Below are positions 10,150 to 21,700 of a DNA stretch of 64,000 nt, in pieces. The translations under genes and the position numbers were made by a program. Below the pieces are notes generated by a model that made no database searches, was not told where the DNA came from, and saw only the letters and a program-made list of their open reading frames with translations. This DNA is from Reticulascus tulasneorum (lineage: Eukaryota > Ascomycota > Sordariomycetes > Glomerellales > Reticulascaceae): the NCBI GenBank assembly GCA_001557505.1, contig LSAX01000004.1:2232001-2296000 (forward strand). The letters run 5' to 3'. Each line of letters begins with the position of its first letter. Position 1 is the first letter of the stretch.

Positions 10150-13100
10150 ATGAGGTCGTGGAGCATCATCGAGCCGCTCTTGGCTCTGGCTGCCATTGGG
10201 GGGAATGGCGTTTGGGGATGGCACCCTACTGACACCCTCATGGACGGAGGCAAGTTCCCGCTGCTATTCATCACTGACAAATTCTGACATGAAGAACCTC
10301 AGACTCTGAGGGATCCGGTTATCTTCCCAATCACAACATCGACCCAGCAGTCATTGCTGGTGGGTCGTTCGGCCAGATCTGGTCCTTCACAGTTCCCACA
10401 ACGTACAATGGATTGATGGAGCAGTTCTTCTCCAAGCCCCTCGTCTACACACCCAGCTCCACTGGGAGGCAGGTCGTGATTGCTTTCTCGGAGCAAAACA
10501 GAATATTCTCACTGGATGCCGCCAATGGTACCATGTACGCGATGCGCGACTTGCACGCTGAAGGCGAGGGTCCGTTCTCAGTTAGTGACTTGGGAAACTG
10601 CAATGACATTTCCGGAACCATTGGTATTACCGGAACTCCCGTCATCGACAACACTACCGACACGATCTACTTCTGGGCCAAGGGATACAGATCTGCCGGC
10701 GCAACTGGCTATCAAAATGGCGCCTATCGGTTCCATGCCATTGATGCCGTCACCCTTCAGGAGCGTCCTGGATTTCCAACCATGATCGAGGGCGTTACAG
10801 CCGACAATGACGCCACTCGCTACTTCACTGGAGGCAACGTTCTCCAAAGAACTGGCCTCAATCTGATTAACGGCGTTGTGTACTCCGGCTTCGGCGGTCA
10901 CTGTGACATGTACAATTACACCGGCTGGTTGGTCGGCATGAAGGCGTCCGATGGCGGCTTCGTGACTGCCTACTCTACCAGTGCTGGATCACGCTCAAAT
11001 CCGCAAGATGGAACGTGGAACGGCGGTGGAGGCGGCTGCGGTATTTGGATGTCTGGAGCACCTCTCACCTCCGACAACTCTGGCCGTATCTTTTACGCGA
11101 CTGGAAACGGGTACAGAGCCTTGGTCAACGACAAGTCGGCCGCCAGTGGACGAACACATCTCGACACCCTCAGCGAAACTATGGTCAACATGAAACTCGA
11201 TCCGGTAACGGGAGTAGCTACGCAATACGACTACTTTGAACCGTACAGTTACCAAGCTATCGACGCAGCGGATCGAGACTTGGGCAGCAGCGGTGTGACT
11301 ATTTTGCCATTTGCTGGTGGAGGCGTGAGCCGACTTGCTGTTACTTGCGGTAAGAATGGCCAATGCTATGTCGTCAATGCCGACAATATGGGTGGATACA
11401 AGATGGGTAGCGGTGGCGCAGACGCCATTGTCCAGACCGTTACCCCCCCTCAAGGAACGGCCATGTTCGGAGCCGTTGGTGGATATCCCCTCGAAGGTGG
11501 CTACATGTACATCACTCCTGTCGGAGCGCCGACCTACGCCTATGCTCTTGGGTATGATGGCAATGGCAAACCGGCTTTCAGTTTGGCCGGGTCGAGCGCA
11601 GATGCATCTACTGGACGTGTGGGCGTTGGACCGGTAAGTCTCGACCACTCGTATCCCTTTCCAGCCCTTGCTAACAAAGCTGAAAGGCCACGATCACAAC
11701 TCTTGGTGGACAGCCAGGCACTGGAATTCTCTGGGTTCAAGACCCAGATGGAGGTGTAAGAGCCTATAAGGCGGTACCCGTCAACGGCAAACTCGTCCCC
11801 ATCACCATCCCAGCATCAGGAGGCTCAGCCAAGTTCCAGCGTCCAGTCTTCGGCAATGGGCGATACTATACAACCACTTCCAACAAGATTACGGGTTTCG
11901 GTTCCCCCGTCGCGCTTCCTTTTGAGTGCAATGGTCCCGTCAATTTTGGAAATGTTCCTATCGGCGAACAATCTACACAGACAATCACTTGTACTGCGAA
12001 GATCAAGGTCACGGCGATCACGGCCCTCCAGGTGTCAAACAAGTTGTATACGGCAAAGCTGTCCGACCTTCCTTCGGGCCCGTTGGCTGTCGGCCAGACC
12101 TTCTCATTCCCGGTGACCTTCAACCTGACTGGCTATGTCCTCAGCTCAGGAAGTACTAGCGCTCCGGCGGTTACCCCGGGAGTCCAGTCTGCGGCAGTCA
12201 CCATTGTCACCCAGAATGGTGTTCTGGGATACGCTGGTCAGCAGCCTATTGCAGTATCAGGAAGCAGCGTCTCGGCCGCTCCGTTTGCATCCATCAACCC
12301 GGGCTCGGTTGAGTTCGCCCCTATTGTGCTTGGATCCGCTCAGGCTTCTGCTGGCTCGGCTAACACGCTGGTCATTCAAAACCTGGGCCAAGCTCCGATG
12401 AAAATCCTCGGATACGCTTTTACCACCGATGGTGTTAACAGCGATTCTGCAACGTTCACAAACATCACGAGAGCTGCCAATGGATCTGCTATTCTTGATG
12501 TAAATGGATTTTTCACTGCTGAAGACCTACCAGCTATCGGGTCGTCGATTGCTGGTGGATCGTCGATAATTCTGCACATGGATTTCCACTGCTCTATTCT
12601 AGGAGACTTTTACACCGTGTTCACCATGTGGACAGACGGTGGCAAAGCTTACTCTTCGCTATCTGGCTCGGCAGACGAGCTCCCAGTTGCGCTTCTTGAG
12701 GTGTCTACCCTTGAGGGGGGCTGGAACACTATATCTGCGTGCAGCGATGTCGCCGCTGGCTGTACCTACAACATTGATATGGGCACATCTCAGGGTCTGA
12801 CCACTCGGGAGGTCACAATTCGATTCACCAACAATGGCGGTTCGGGTCTCATGATTGATAAGTCCAAGCCGCCATTGGGATCCGTCCTGACAGCCACAAA
12901 TCCTACGACCGATCTCTACGAGGGTCTGGTCATCGCCCCCGGCAGCACTGGAAGCGCAACGATCGTCTTTACTCCACCTTCCGCGCAACTGAACGCAGAC
13001 TCAATCACCTACTCCGGAGCTTGGACACTCAATGTTAACGACCTCAACTGGGGCGTGCACGTTGTGAACTTCACCGGTATACTAGCGCCGAGGCAAGTTG

Positions 13101-16054
13101 GTCCCAAGCTGGCGGATGGAACGCCTCGCTTCAAGTATCTTGGATGCTACAAGGACAACGCTGCCCAACGTCTCCAGTCCAAGAACGTTCCCAACACGAA
13201 CAATACCAACGGTGACTGCCAGGTCTCCGCGGTCACCAACAAGTCTCCGTTCGCAATTGCTGAGTACTACACCGAGTGCTGGGTGGGCAGGAGCATCCCG
13301 ACAGATGACCGAAAATACGAGGAATTCAACTGCAACCAATACATCTGCCCGGGTGACAAGACCCAATTCTGCGGCGGTGAGGGAGGTTATTCAAACGTCT
13401 GGTATGACATAACGGGTTACTTCCCAGAGAACAAGACCCTCGCGGCGGCTTTCCTGCCGCCTGCGCCGAAGCCTTATGTTGGCCAGTACAAGTATCTTGG
13501 TTGCTACACCGACAGCGCAGCATCACGTGCATTGGCAGGCCGGACGCCAGGCGCCCAGAACTCCAACACTTTGGAGACCTGCGCGGCGGCATGTGTGGGA
13601 TATACGTACTTTGGCACCGAATACGGGACGGAATGCTACTGCGGCAACACGCTGAACAGCTCGCCGGCTCTGGAGTCTACCTGTTCGTATGCCTGCGCCG
13701 CCGACCCCACAACGATGTGCGGTGGATCAAGCCGTATCTCTGTCTACATGCTCAATAGCACGTATATTCCGGCTTCATCGTCAGCAGCGACCGGAACCGC
13801 CACAGGGACAGCCACAGGGACAGCCACACGATCATCGACATCGACGTCCTCTGCTGCTCCCAGTGCGACCCCCTCCAGCCCACTTCAAGTCTCTGGCTAT
13901 GGCTTTGTCGAGTGTCGCACGGACTCAACGGCTGGCCGAACACTGACTGGCAAGTTCACTACGTCCGCCGCTCCGAGTGTTGAGGCTTGCGCCACGTTCT
14001 GCTCCGGAACCACCTACTTCGGTCTAGAATATGGCGGGGAGTGCTTCTGCGGCAACTCCTTGCTCAACACTTCTAGCACTGCTACGGATGGACGATGCTC
14101 GATGCCTTGCGCAGGTAACGCCATGCAGCTGTGCGGCGGCCGAAGCGGCCTGTCGTTATACATGCTGGGCTATGGCAACAACCCGACGAGCTCCTCCGCT
14201 TCCTCGCGGGCTAGCTCTTCCACCGTTCTGGTTTCCACCCTGTCAAGTTCCTCGTCGGTGACACCTTCTGTGGCGACCACAACCCAAGCAAGCAGCACCA
14301 CGACTAGCGCCCAGGGCACCGCAGCGCCGTCAGCCACATTCGTCTGCCCTGCTGATAACGGCACGGCGTACACTGCCGGAAATGGCGCGACATTCGTCAT
14401 GGAGTGCTCCGTCGACCGCACTCTCGGCGACCTGACCATGGCGTACGTGGACACCTGGAACCAATGCGTTGAGATCTGCGCTGTCACGCCGTCCTGCGTT
14501 GCTTTCTCGTACCTCCCAGGCATGTCTGCACCTTGCTACATGAAGTCCATCATCGGAACGCCAAACACCAACAGTGGAGTTTGGGGTGCCAGGAAGGTGG
14601 TTCTGCCAACTTCGTCGTCGACTTCGAGCATCGTTAGCTCGACATCGTCCGTCAGGTCTACTTCTACCACCAGCTCAGTCGCCACCACGTCTTCCATCGC
14701 TAGCTCAACGACGAGCCTGGTCCCATCCACCAGCTCCAGCACCAGGTCTTCGACAAGCTCAGTAGCCACAAGTAGCTCGGTCTCCAGTGCCGCAACCTCA
14801 AATACAAGCTCTTCAACAGTTGCTCCAACCAGCACAAGCTCAACCTTGGCCAGCACCAGTTCGACTTCATCGTCCCGCCCAGCAACTACGTCGTCAGCAT
14901 CTAGCTCCGTGCTGAGCTCTACAAGCACGAGCCCGTCTACAAGCTCTGCTGCGACGTCCACAAGCTCGGTTGCCACTTCCACGTCTACAAGCTCAGTAGC
15001 TACGTCTACAAGCTCAGCAGCCACGTCCACAAGCTCAGCAGCCACATCCACAAGCTCTGTAGCCACTTCCACGTCCACAAGCTCCGTGTTGGCCACTAGC
15101 TCTTCCACTTCCACAAGCTCAGTAGTTACGTCTACAAGCTCGGTTGCCACGTCTACTAGCACAAGCTTCGTGTTGACCACCAGTTCTTCCACATCGCCCG
15201 CGACTACAAGCTCTTCAAGCTCATCTTCGATTGTTTCCTCCACAACTTCGACACGCAGTTCTACCAGTTCCGTTGCTTCGTCGACAAGCTCCGTCCCATC
15301 AACGTCTTCGACGAGCCCTACAACTACCAGCTCTCGAAGCAGTAGCACTACTAGCTCTAGTCTCTCCACATCTTCAGTCATCAGCTCGACCACCTCCAGC
15401 TCGACTACTTCAAGCACTGTTACCAGTTCTTCTAGTGCGTCGGCTACGCCAACAGGATGGGTTTACCAAGGCTGCGCAAATGACTCTACCGCCTCTCGGT
15501 CGTTGAATGGAACAACCCTCACCGCCGCAACCATGACTCCTCAACAATGCCAAAGCTTCTGCGCGTCGCAAAACTACCCGGTGGCAGGTGTTGAATATGG
15601 CACTCAATGCTACTGCGGTCTTGACCTCGCTGCCAGTGCCTCACTTGGCCAGACAGGTTGCACCATGGCATGTGGAGGTAACAGCGCACTAACCTGCGGT
15701 GGCAAGAGCCGACTGGACATATACAAGAACGCTTCGTATGTCCAGCCGCAGGTCGTGAAGGTATCGGGCAACTCCAACCTCCAAGGCTGCTACACCGACT
15801 CATCGACAGCTCGCGTGTTGAGCAAGTACAGATGGACATCTTCTACGGTCATGACTGTCGAAAGTTGCACCAGTACTTGCAGTTCGAAGGGTTATGCCGT
15901 CTCGGGTGTTGAGTATGGCGGCGAGTGTTACTGCGATAACGTGGTGCCCGACGACTCATTCAAGATCGATCTGTGGCAATGCGCGCAGATGTTCTGCACG
16001 GGAGATGATCTGGAGTTCTGTGGATTCAAGTCAAAGATTTTGGTATATGCATGA
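10150..16054 (+). CDS. Giant secreted beta-propeller and multi-WSC domain protein
   Basis: Predicted 1932 residues from three exons: 10150-10249, 10303-11633, 11687-16054. Intron 1 is a GC-AG intron (AG|GCAAGT donor); intron 2 is a standard 53-nt GT-AG intron. Order: signal peptide (about 1-23); Gly-rich PQQ/quinoprotein-like beta-propeller (about 40-560); beta-sandwich region with an ASH/HYDIN-like repeat (about 675-950); WSC1 (956-1057), WSC2 (1078-1165), WSC3 (1213-1304); a PAN/apple-like Cys module (1361-1448); Ser/Thr-rich repetitive stalk (1450-1731); WSC4 (1734-1823) and WSC5 (1841-1931). WSC domains bind fungal wall or other polysaccharides, and the Ser/Thr stalk should be heavily O-mannosylated. 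There is no C-terminal membrane helix or GPI signal, so it is probably secreted and wall-bound. Catalysis by the propeller is unproven. The long minus-strand frame at 14536-15417 is a shadow of the stalk. Confidence 0.88.
14605..15440 (+). repeat. Tandem Ser/Thr-rich coding repeats in the stalk
   Basis: Imperfect 12-15 nt units built on ACAAGCTC(A/G)GTAGCCACGTCC encode recurring ATSTSS(V/A) units, most regular between 14945 and 15170. A smaller array of a 12-nt unit at about 13798-13833 encodes repeats of Thr-Gly-Thr-Ala between WSC2 and WSC3. Both suggest slippage-driven length variation of a glycosylated spacer. Confidence 0.85.
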
Positions 16055-16682
16055 GCTGGTTACCGAGAGGGTTTTCTTTTTAGAGGAGTGATGCAATGAT
16101 GGCAACTTTATGTTTGTACACATATATAGTCGAGTCTTCGACAGTTCACGTATTTTCTGTTTGTTAATGAACCACCACCCACTTAAGATTGTAATCATAT
16201 AGACTTATTTCATTCTTCTACCTCGATTCTTTCACAGAAGAATATCTGCTTGTGAATTTGTTTGAACATGAAGTAAGTATATCATTAATATGAACTGGTG
16301 CCAGCCACCTACCTACCTACATAGGTACTACGTAGTAGGTTGAGAGTCATCAGCCACAATACCTCTTCAGTGTGGCTCAATCTGGGGTAATGGTGGCGAG
16401 CCGAGGGCCAAGGAGCTTTACCACGCTCATTCGGGGTTCAATGACCAGGTTCGAAACCCGCCCCGCCCCAGATACCTCATAGCTCCAAAGGTACCTCGGC
16501 TGTTCGTCAGATTCGAACTTCGCTCGACAATGTCAGCCCATCCAACGGTGCAAAAGGAAGCTAGGCGAATGAATAAAAGCAAAGACATATTCTCCCCATA
16601 TCCGGACCCGACGCATGATTCCAAGAGTCCCTCGTGAATACCCAATCGCTGAAGCATTCCACGAATCCTACCCCAAGACAAG
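16055..16682. other. Intergenic region with palindromic CCTACC/TACGTAGTA cluster
   Basis: Carries the 3' flank of the propeller-WSC gene and the promoter of the acyl-CoA dehydrogenase. Around 16308-16341 there are CCTACC repeats, the inverted repeat ACCTA-CA-TAGGT (16315-16326) and ACTACGTAGT. No gene seen. Confidence 0.5.
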
Positions 16683-18264
16683 ATGGCCGCCCAGGTCCCA
16701 ATCATTGTGAGTATAGCTGCGAAATATCCCGGAAGAACCCTTCGTCGCTCATAGCAAATCAGGCCCAGAATCGGCTCAGCGAGCGCGCCAAGAAGACGTT
16801 AGATATTGTGGCAAAGTTCGTGGAGGAAGAATGCATCCCGTAAGTAATTGACATCTTTGCCGTGCATGCCCTTGCTTCATGCTGATTGACGGGGGGACAT
16901 AGAGCAGATCCGGTTTTCGACGCACAGCTTGGTGAGGGGGAATCGCGATGGGAGCACAACCCGGTCATTGTCGAGGACTTGAAAGAGAGAGCAAAGAAGC
17001 TGGGATTATGGAACATGTTCTTGCCAAAGGGCCACTACAAGGAATCGCCGGGCTTCACGAATCTCGAATATGGTCTCATGGCCGAGTGGTTGGGCAAGTC
17101 GAGGGTGGCATCAGAGGCGGTCAACTGCGCTGCGCCGGATACTGGAAATATGGAGGTGCTTGCCAAGTATGGCAATGAAGAGCAGAAAGCCCAATGGTTG
17201 AAACCATTGATGGACGGGAAAATACGGTCGGCTTTCCTGATGACGGAGCCAGATGTTGCATCATCGGATGCCACCAACATTCAGCTGAGCATGACGAAGG
17301 AGGGCAACGACTACGTCCTGAATGGCCAGGTAAGTTTTACTGCTGCAGTCTGGAGCTCGTCGACATGCTAAATGGTACTAGAAATGGTGGTCGAGCGGTG
17401 CAGGCGATCCCCGATGTCAAATCTACATCGTGATGGGCAAGAGCAATCCCGGCCACAAGGATCCCTATAGCCAACAATCGGTGATCCTGGTTCCGGCAAA
17501 TACAAAGGGCATCAAGATTCACCGCATGTTGAAGGTCTACGGCTACGACGACGCTCCGCACGGCCACGGACACATCTCGTTCGACAACGTTCGAGTGCCT
17601 GCAAGCAACATGGTGCTAGGTGAGGGACGAGGCTTCGAGATCATCCAAGGCAGACTTGGTCCGGGCCGCATTCATCATGCTATGCGTACCATTGGCGCAG
17701 TAAGTCAAGTCTCGGGGTCAGTACGATGTCCACTATTCTGACCATTATTTACAGGCTGAGCGAGCATTGGAATGGATGCTCATGAGGATCAACGACCCAA
17801 AGAAGACGCCTTTCGGCAAGCAGCTGAAGGAACACGGCGTGATTCTCGAGTGGGTGGCGAAGTCTCGGATCGAGATCGATGCAGCCCGCTTGATCGTCCT
17901 CAATGCTGCGATCACAATGGACGACCTTGGCCCGAAGAAGGCGTTGAAAGAGATAGCCGAGGCCAAGGTCCTTGTTCCCCAGACCGCGCTCACGGTGATC
18001 GACCGTGCCATCCAGGCCTTCGGCGGAGCAGGTGTTTGCCAAGACACGCCTCTTGCTGCATCGTGGGCGGGAATCCGGACCCTCAGGCTGGCTGACGGAC
18101 CAGACGAGGTGCATCTGCAACAGATGGGCAGGAACGAAAACAAGAGGGGCAAGCAGGTCACGGAGAAGATTCTGGGCCAGCAGCGGAAGACGGAGCAGCT
18201 GATGCAGCAGTACAAGACGAAGGCTGTGGAGCCCGGGATGAACATTGCCAGGTCAAAGATATAA
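16683..18264 (+). CDS. Acyl-CoA dehydrogenase, ACAD10/11-like
   Basis: Predicted 451 residues, five exons: 16683-16706, 16763-16839, 16903-17329, 17382-17699, 17755-18264; four introns of 52-63 nt preserve the frame, and the first exon encodes only 8 residues. The FAD-dependent enzyme would introduce an alpha-beta double bond into an acyl-CoA. Visible family signatures are the N-terminal helical segment, the flavin/substrate loop [14 protein letters not shown], the KWWSSGAG turn, and [20 protein letters not shown] with downstream [10 protein letters not shown] and [10 protein letters not shown]. The last two blocks resemble animal ACAD10/ACAD11 and plant IBR3 dehydrogenase domains; the kinase-like domain of those fusions is absent. 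The C-terminus SKI is a possible non-canonical PTS1, suggesting peroxisomal rather than mitochondrial location (inference). Substrate chain length cannot be read from sequence. Confidence 0.92.
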
Positions 18265-19036
18265 TGGCACGTATTATGTAATACGCAGCAAGGTGCTCGG
18301 ATGGCGGCTTGGATGTGAGGTATGGGTCTGTATCATAAATTGTTCGGTACCTTCAGTCACTCCTCATAGACCGGGGGCCCATTGTACGCCTCATCATACC
18401 AGCTCACCGCTTCTGTGACTCACGGGGATAAAGTCATGTCTTGCCAGATCTCAGCTGTCGTGTGTCCAGTGGCGCGGTAGATCTCCACTTGCAACGAGGC
18501 CGGTAACCGTGGAGATGTCTTGAAGTGATTCAAGTCAGACAGCGTCTTCAGAATCGAATGGTGCTGAAGTGTGCTGTGAGCTGGCACCCATGGAGGGGCA
18601 ACGGCACCTAAAACCCCCCCGTAGGTGGGACCTCCGAATAAGGTAGCTGGGAATCCAATGGACCTACCGAATTGAAGTGGTCCCGCCCGCGGGTCCCACA
18701 TGCCAGACCCCTGAACCCCCTGCGCACTTGCACTCTGCGAGCTCCGTTGCCATGCCGACCCCAGTAATCCGTTTACTTCCCTCTCGCCCCAGAGCTACCG
18801 AACCACCCCATCAGACCGTGAACTTTTGCACGGCTTTTTGACCATCCATCGTTCACAACAACTCCAATTACTGGCGCGCAATTAAATAGAGCTCTCTTAG
18901 CACACCCCGATTTGCATATCCAAGGCCTTCTTTGAATCATATTCCATCGATCGCTAGCCGCTCCCATCTCTCGCTCGAGTTCCCACTTTCGTCGAAGCTT
19001 TTTTTCCCAAGCCACAATCCCGAAAGGCTTCTCGCC
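18265..19036. other. Intergenic, promoter of the SPO12-family gene
   Basis: About 770 bp with no supportable gene. A TGACTCA heptamer at 18416-18422 and a pyrimidine-rich leader (18960-19030) precede the SPO12-family gene. Confidence 0.5.
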
Positions 19037-19481
19037 ATGTCTTCCAACGTCCTCGCCGACAAGGACGTCAATGCCGCCGTCTCTGCCCAGGAGCTGTCGC
19101 TGAAGGGCGATGTCAAGAGCATGGAGTACCACCGACAGGTCCTGCAGAACAAGATTGCTCAGCAGACGTATGCGCAGCACTCTACATCCTCTCTGTCTCC
19201 GGTTTCATACTGACGGCTGCTGTGAACAGGACCACGCAGTACATCTCTCCGTCGGATAACATCATGAGCCCCTGCACCGCGAAGCTCAATGCTCTGCGCA
19301 ACAAGCAGGTGGGCAAGTAAGCAGCTTCCTTCCTCCGTCATAGCGACTTCGTGGCCATTGGCACTAATCCTCCTGCAGAGTCAAGCCAAAGTCGCTGTTT
19401 GCACAGGCCTCGGCCAAGAAGCTGGACGGCGACAACATCTTCGGAGCAAAGGCTGTCTCTCATAGCAATGAGAACATGTAA
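19037..19481 (+). CDS. SPO12: SPO12-family cell-cycle regulator
   Basis: Predicted 106-residue protein, three exons: 19037-19167, 19230-19316, 19379-19481. After splicing, residues 48-67 read ISPSDNIMSPCTAKLNALRN, the conserved core of the Spo12 family; the rest is polar, basic and probably disordered. In yeast, Spo12 acts in the FEAR pathway of mitotic exit and in meiosis; the Ser/Thr-Pro sites in the core are candidate CDK targets. Without splicing the gene looks like a 93-codon frame lacking the diagnostic motif, so automated callers could miss it. It converges with RBG1, with 278 bp between the stop codons. The family assignment rests on the short motif; a one-to-one orthologue claim is weaker. 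Confidence 0.82.
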
Positions 19482-19759
19482 TGCGTCGCTAATCTTGTAC
19501 TCGTACGCATGTTAATGGGGCTGCGGGGGCGTGTGGCTACTATTCTTCTTCGAGGTCACTTTCCTCACATTATTTGGGGATATGTTGCATTGGCGTTCCG
19601 GATACCATTTTTCTCTGCGCCAGGATAGAGGGGGTCTAAAATGACACGACACGAACGATATCAGGTTTTCTTTGTACTGGTCTGCTAGGGATGAATTCCA
19701 GGATTGGCATCCCGCTCGAGCAGCCACAAATACACATAACTCTCATACCTCATCTCCCA

Positions 19760-21392
19760 CTATGCTTTCCATCCACTGACTATGTAGACCACGTCCTGGT
19801 CTGCTACCGGGTGTCCCAACCCAACTCTCTGGGGCATGTGCCTCGCACTTGCACCCCATACCAGGGCGTACTTAAATGTGTCCTTCAAAGTCCTGTGAAT
19901 CCTGTCGCAAACATCTTCGATTGTGCTTTGGCTCCGCACGATCAGTGCCTCGCTGAAGTCTGGGTCAATGCCTTTTCTCTTCGTATAGATTCTGATGAGG
20001 TTCAGTTCTGTCCAGCACCGCTCTATCACATCTTGGATTCCTAGGTCTAGCTCGCAGCTCATCACCACCGTCTGCTCTTCACGGGCGAGCTTGTCGAGGA
20101 AGTCCAGGGATACACTGTCGATCTTGTTGTAGACGTAGAGACACTTGATGTACTTCCGGTGGTCCTTCATGATCACATCGATCAACTCATCAACAGTCGC
20201 GTTCTCATCTCGAACCAAAACCTCGCAGTTCAGGATCTTGTAGTCTCTGAGGATGTTGTAGATCATCTTCTCATCCAGGTTCTTCGGCGGACTTTGGAAG
20301 GTTATCTTCATTCCGCCCGCCTTCTTTGCTTTGAGGTAGATATTCCTGCACCATTTTAAGTATGCGGAATAAGCGCAGATAACGGATGTACTTACGGCGG
20401 CTCCCTATTGAGTCGTATACCTACAGCCTCCAATTCTGCTTCCAACAAGGCTCTTTGCTCGGCCTTCTTGGTTGCATCCAAGACCATCAGAATGAGATCG
20501 CTTGTTTTTGCTGCTGATATGACTTGTCTTCCTCGTCCTTTGCCCTCGGAGGCGCCCTCGATAATACCGGGCAAATCAAGGAGCTGGATTTCAGCGCCGC
20601 CATACTCCAAGACGCCCGGGATGGCTGTGAGCGTTGTGAAAGAATATGAAGCAACCTCGGACTTTGTTTTTGTGACTTTGGAAAGAAAGGTCGACTTTCC
20701 TACGGATGGAAAGCCGACCAGGGCTATTCTTGCATCGCCGCTCTTACTGACATCGAATCCCGCTCCACCGCCGCCTCCTGCTCCCGGGCCGGGCTCAAGA
20801 AGCTGGGCTCGGAGACGCGCAAGTTTTCTACGTCCGTTAGAAGGACGAAGCCGAAAACACAAAAACTCAAGTCTTACCCTTTTAATAGACCAAGATGATA
20901 CTCTGCACGGAACGGCTGGTCAAAGGCTAATCGACAACAGAGATATTGGCATGCGACATACCAGTTGCTTTGTTTTCTAAGGCACTTTTAGCAACATTCA
21001 ATCAAAATTACACCAGCAGGCCAAATTATCGTCCCAGAATTTTCCGTCTGCAGCCCGCTCATGGACTGAATCGTAGTCACACGGGCAGAGAGGCTTCATA
21101 TGTCTTGCGGAAAGACCGAGCTCAGTTTCGGCGACGAGCTAGTCGAGCATCCTCAAGACAGAGTCTGTTGCTTGCTGCTCGCCCTAACGCTCTCCTAGAT
21201 TCTGTTGTTCACAAGCAAGACATTCGAGTCATCCTAGGAAGATAATTTGGCGCTGGTTGGCTGGGATTGCTGGCTCTTACTCTGAGTCCTCTTCATCTCA
21301 TCCTCAATCCTGTTCGTTCAATCAGCCCCTGTTCTCGCATTCTGTGGTGCTTGGGGCTCATACTCCTTGATCTTCTCCGTAATGTTGACCAT
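19760..21392 (-). CDS. RBG1: Developmentally regulated GTP-binding protein, DRG1/Rbg1
   Basis: Predicted 371 residues (yeast Rbg1 is about the same size) in six exons: 21392-21364, 21309-21281, 20976-20962, 20902-20878, 20827-20396, 20345-19760. The first four exons are 29, 29, 15 and 25 nt; together they encode the conserved N-terminus from [10 protein letters not shown] to the HLGLLKGK block, which supports each small exon. G1 is [10 protein letters not shown]3 is [10 protein letters not shown]4 is NKID, and a TGS domain ends the protein. Rbg1 binds Tma46 (DFRP1) and assists translating ribosomes. Intron 2 is unusually long for this window (304 nt). The gene is divergent from CWC2 across 308 bp and convergent with the SPO12-family gene. 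Confidence 0.95.
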
Positions 21393-21700
21393 CTTGGCGG
21401 TTTATATTTCAACAAAGATATGAAAATCAACTCAAGAAACACTATGTCTAGGCCAAAGTTCGAGACCCAAGAGAAGCAGTCTCCAAGTCAGTGAGGTGGG
21501 GCATACTTGAAGAACTTACGTGGGGCAACTTGTGTTACGCCACAAAGGGCCGCTTATCCACCTGCTTGAGTGACTGATAATGCGCCACACATCTGTCGCA
21601 ATAAAGTTATTTCAGCCTCGTTAATTCGCCTTCTGCAACATCAACAAAAGGAACAGTATTCGAACTCCCGCAGCCCACCATTCTCTTGCAGCGAGTCAAC
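21393..21700. promoter_or_regulatory. Divergent promoter region RBG1/CWC2
   Basis: The 308 bp between the two start codons must hold both promoters. No TATA box is obvious; it is mixed-composition sequence typical of housekeeping promoters. Confidence 0.5.

Noticed and set aside
14536..15417. 293-codon minus-strand frame rich in Glu/Leu/Val
   Set aside because: It is the exact reverse complement of the Ser/Thr repeat stalk of the WSC gene; the composition follows from the repeat, and no domain is seen.
16448..16458. GGTTCGAAACC, a tRNA B-box-like sequence (similar ones near 4766 and 52706)
   Set aside because: Flanking bases do not form a five-pair T-stem, and no acceptor stem or A-box lies at the right distance, so no tRNA is called.
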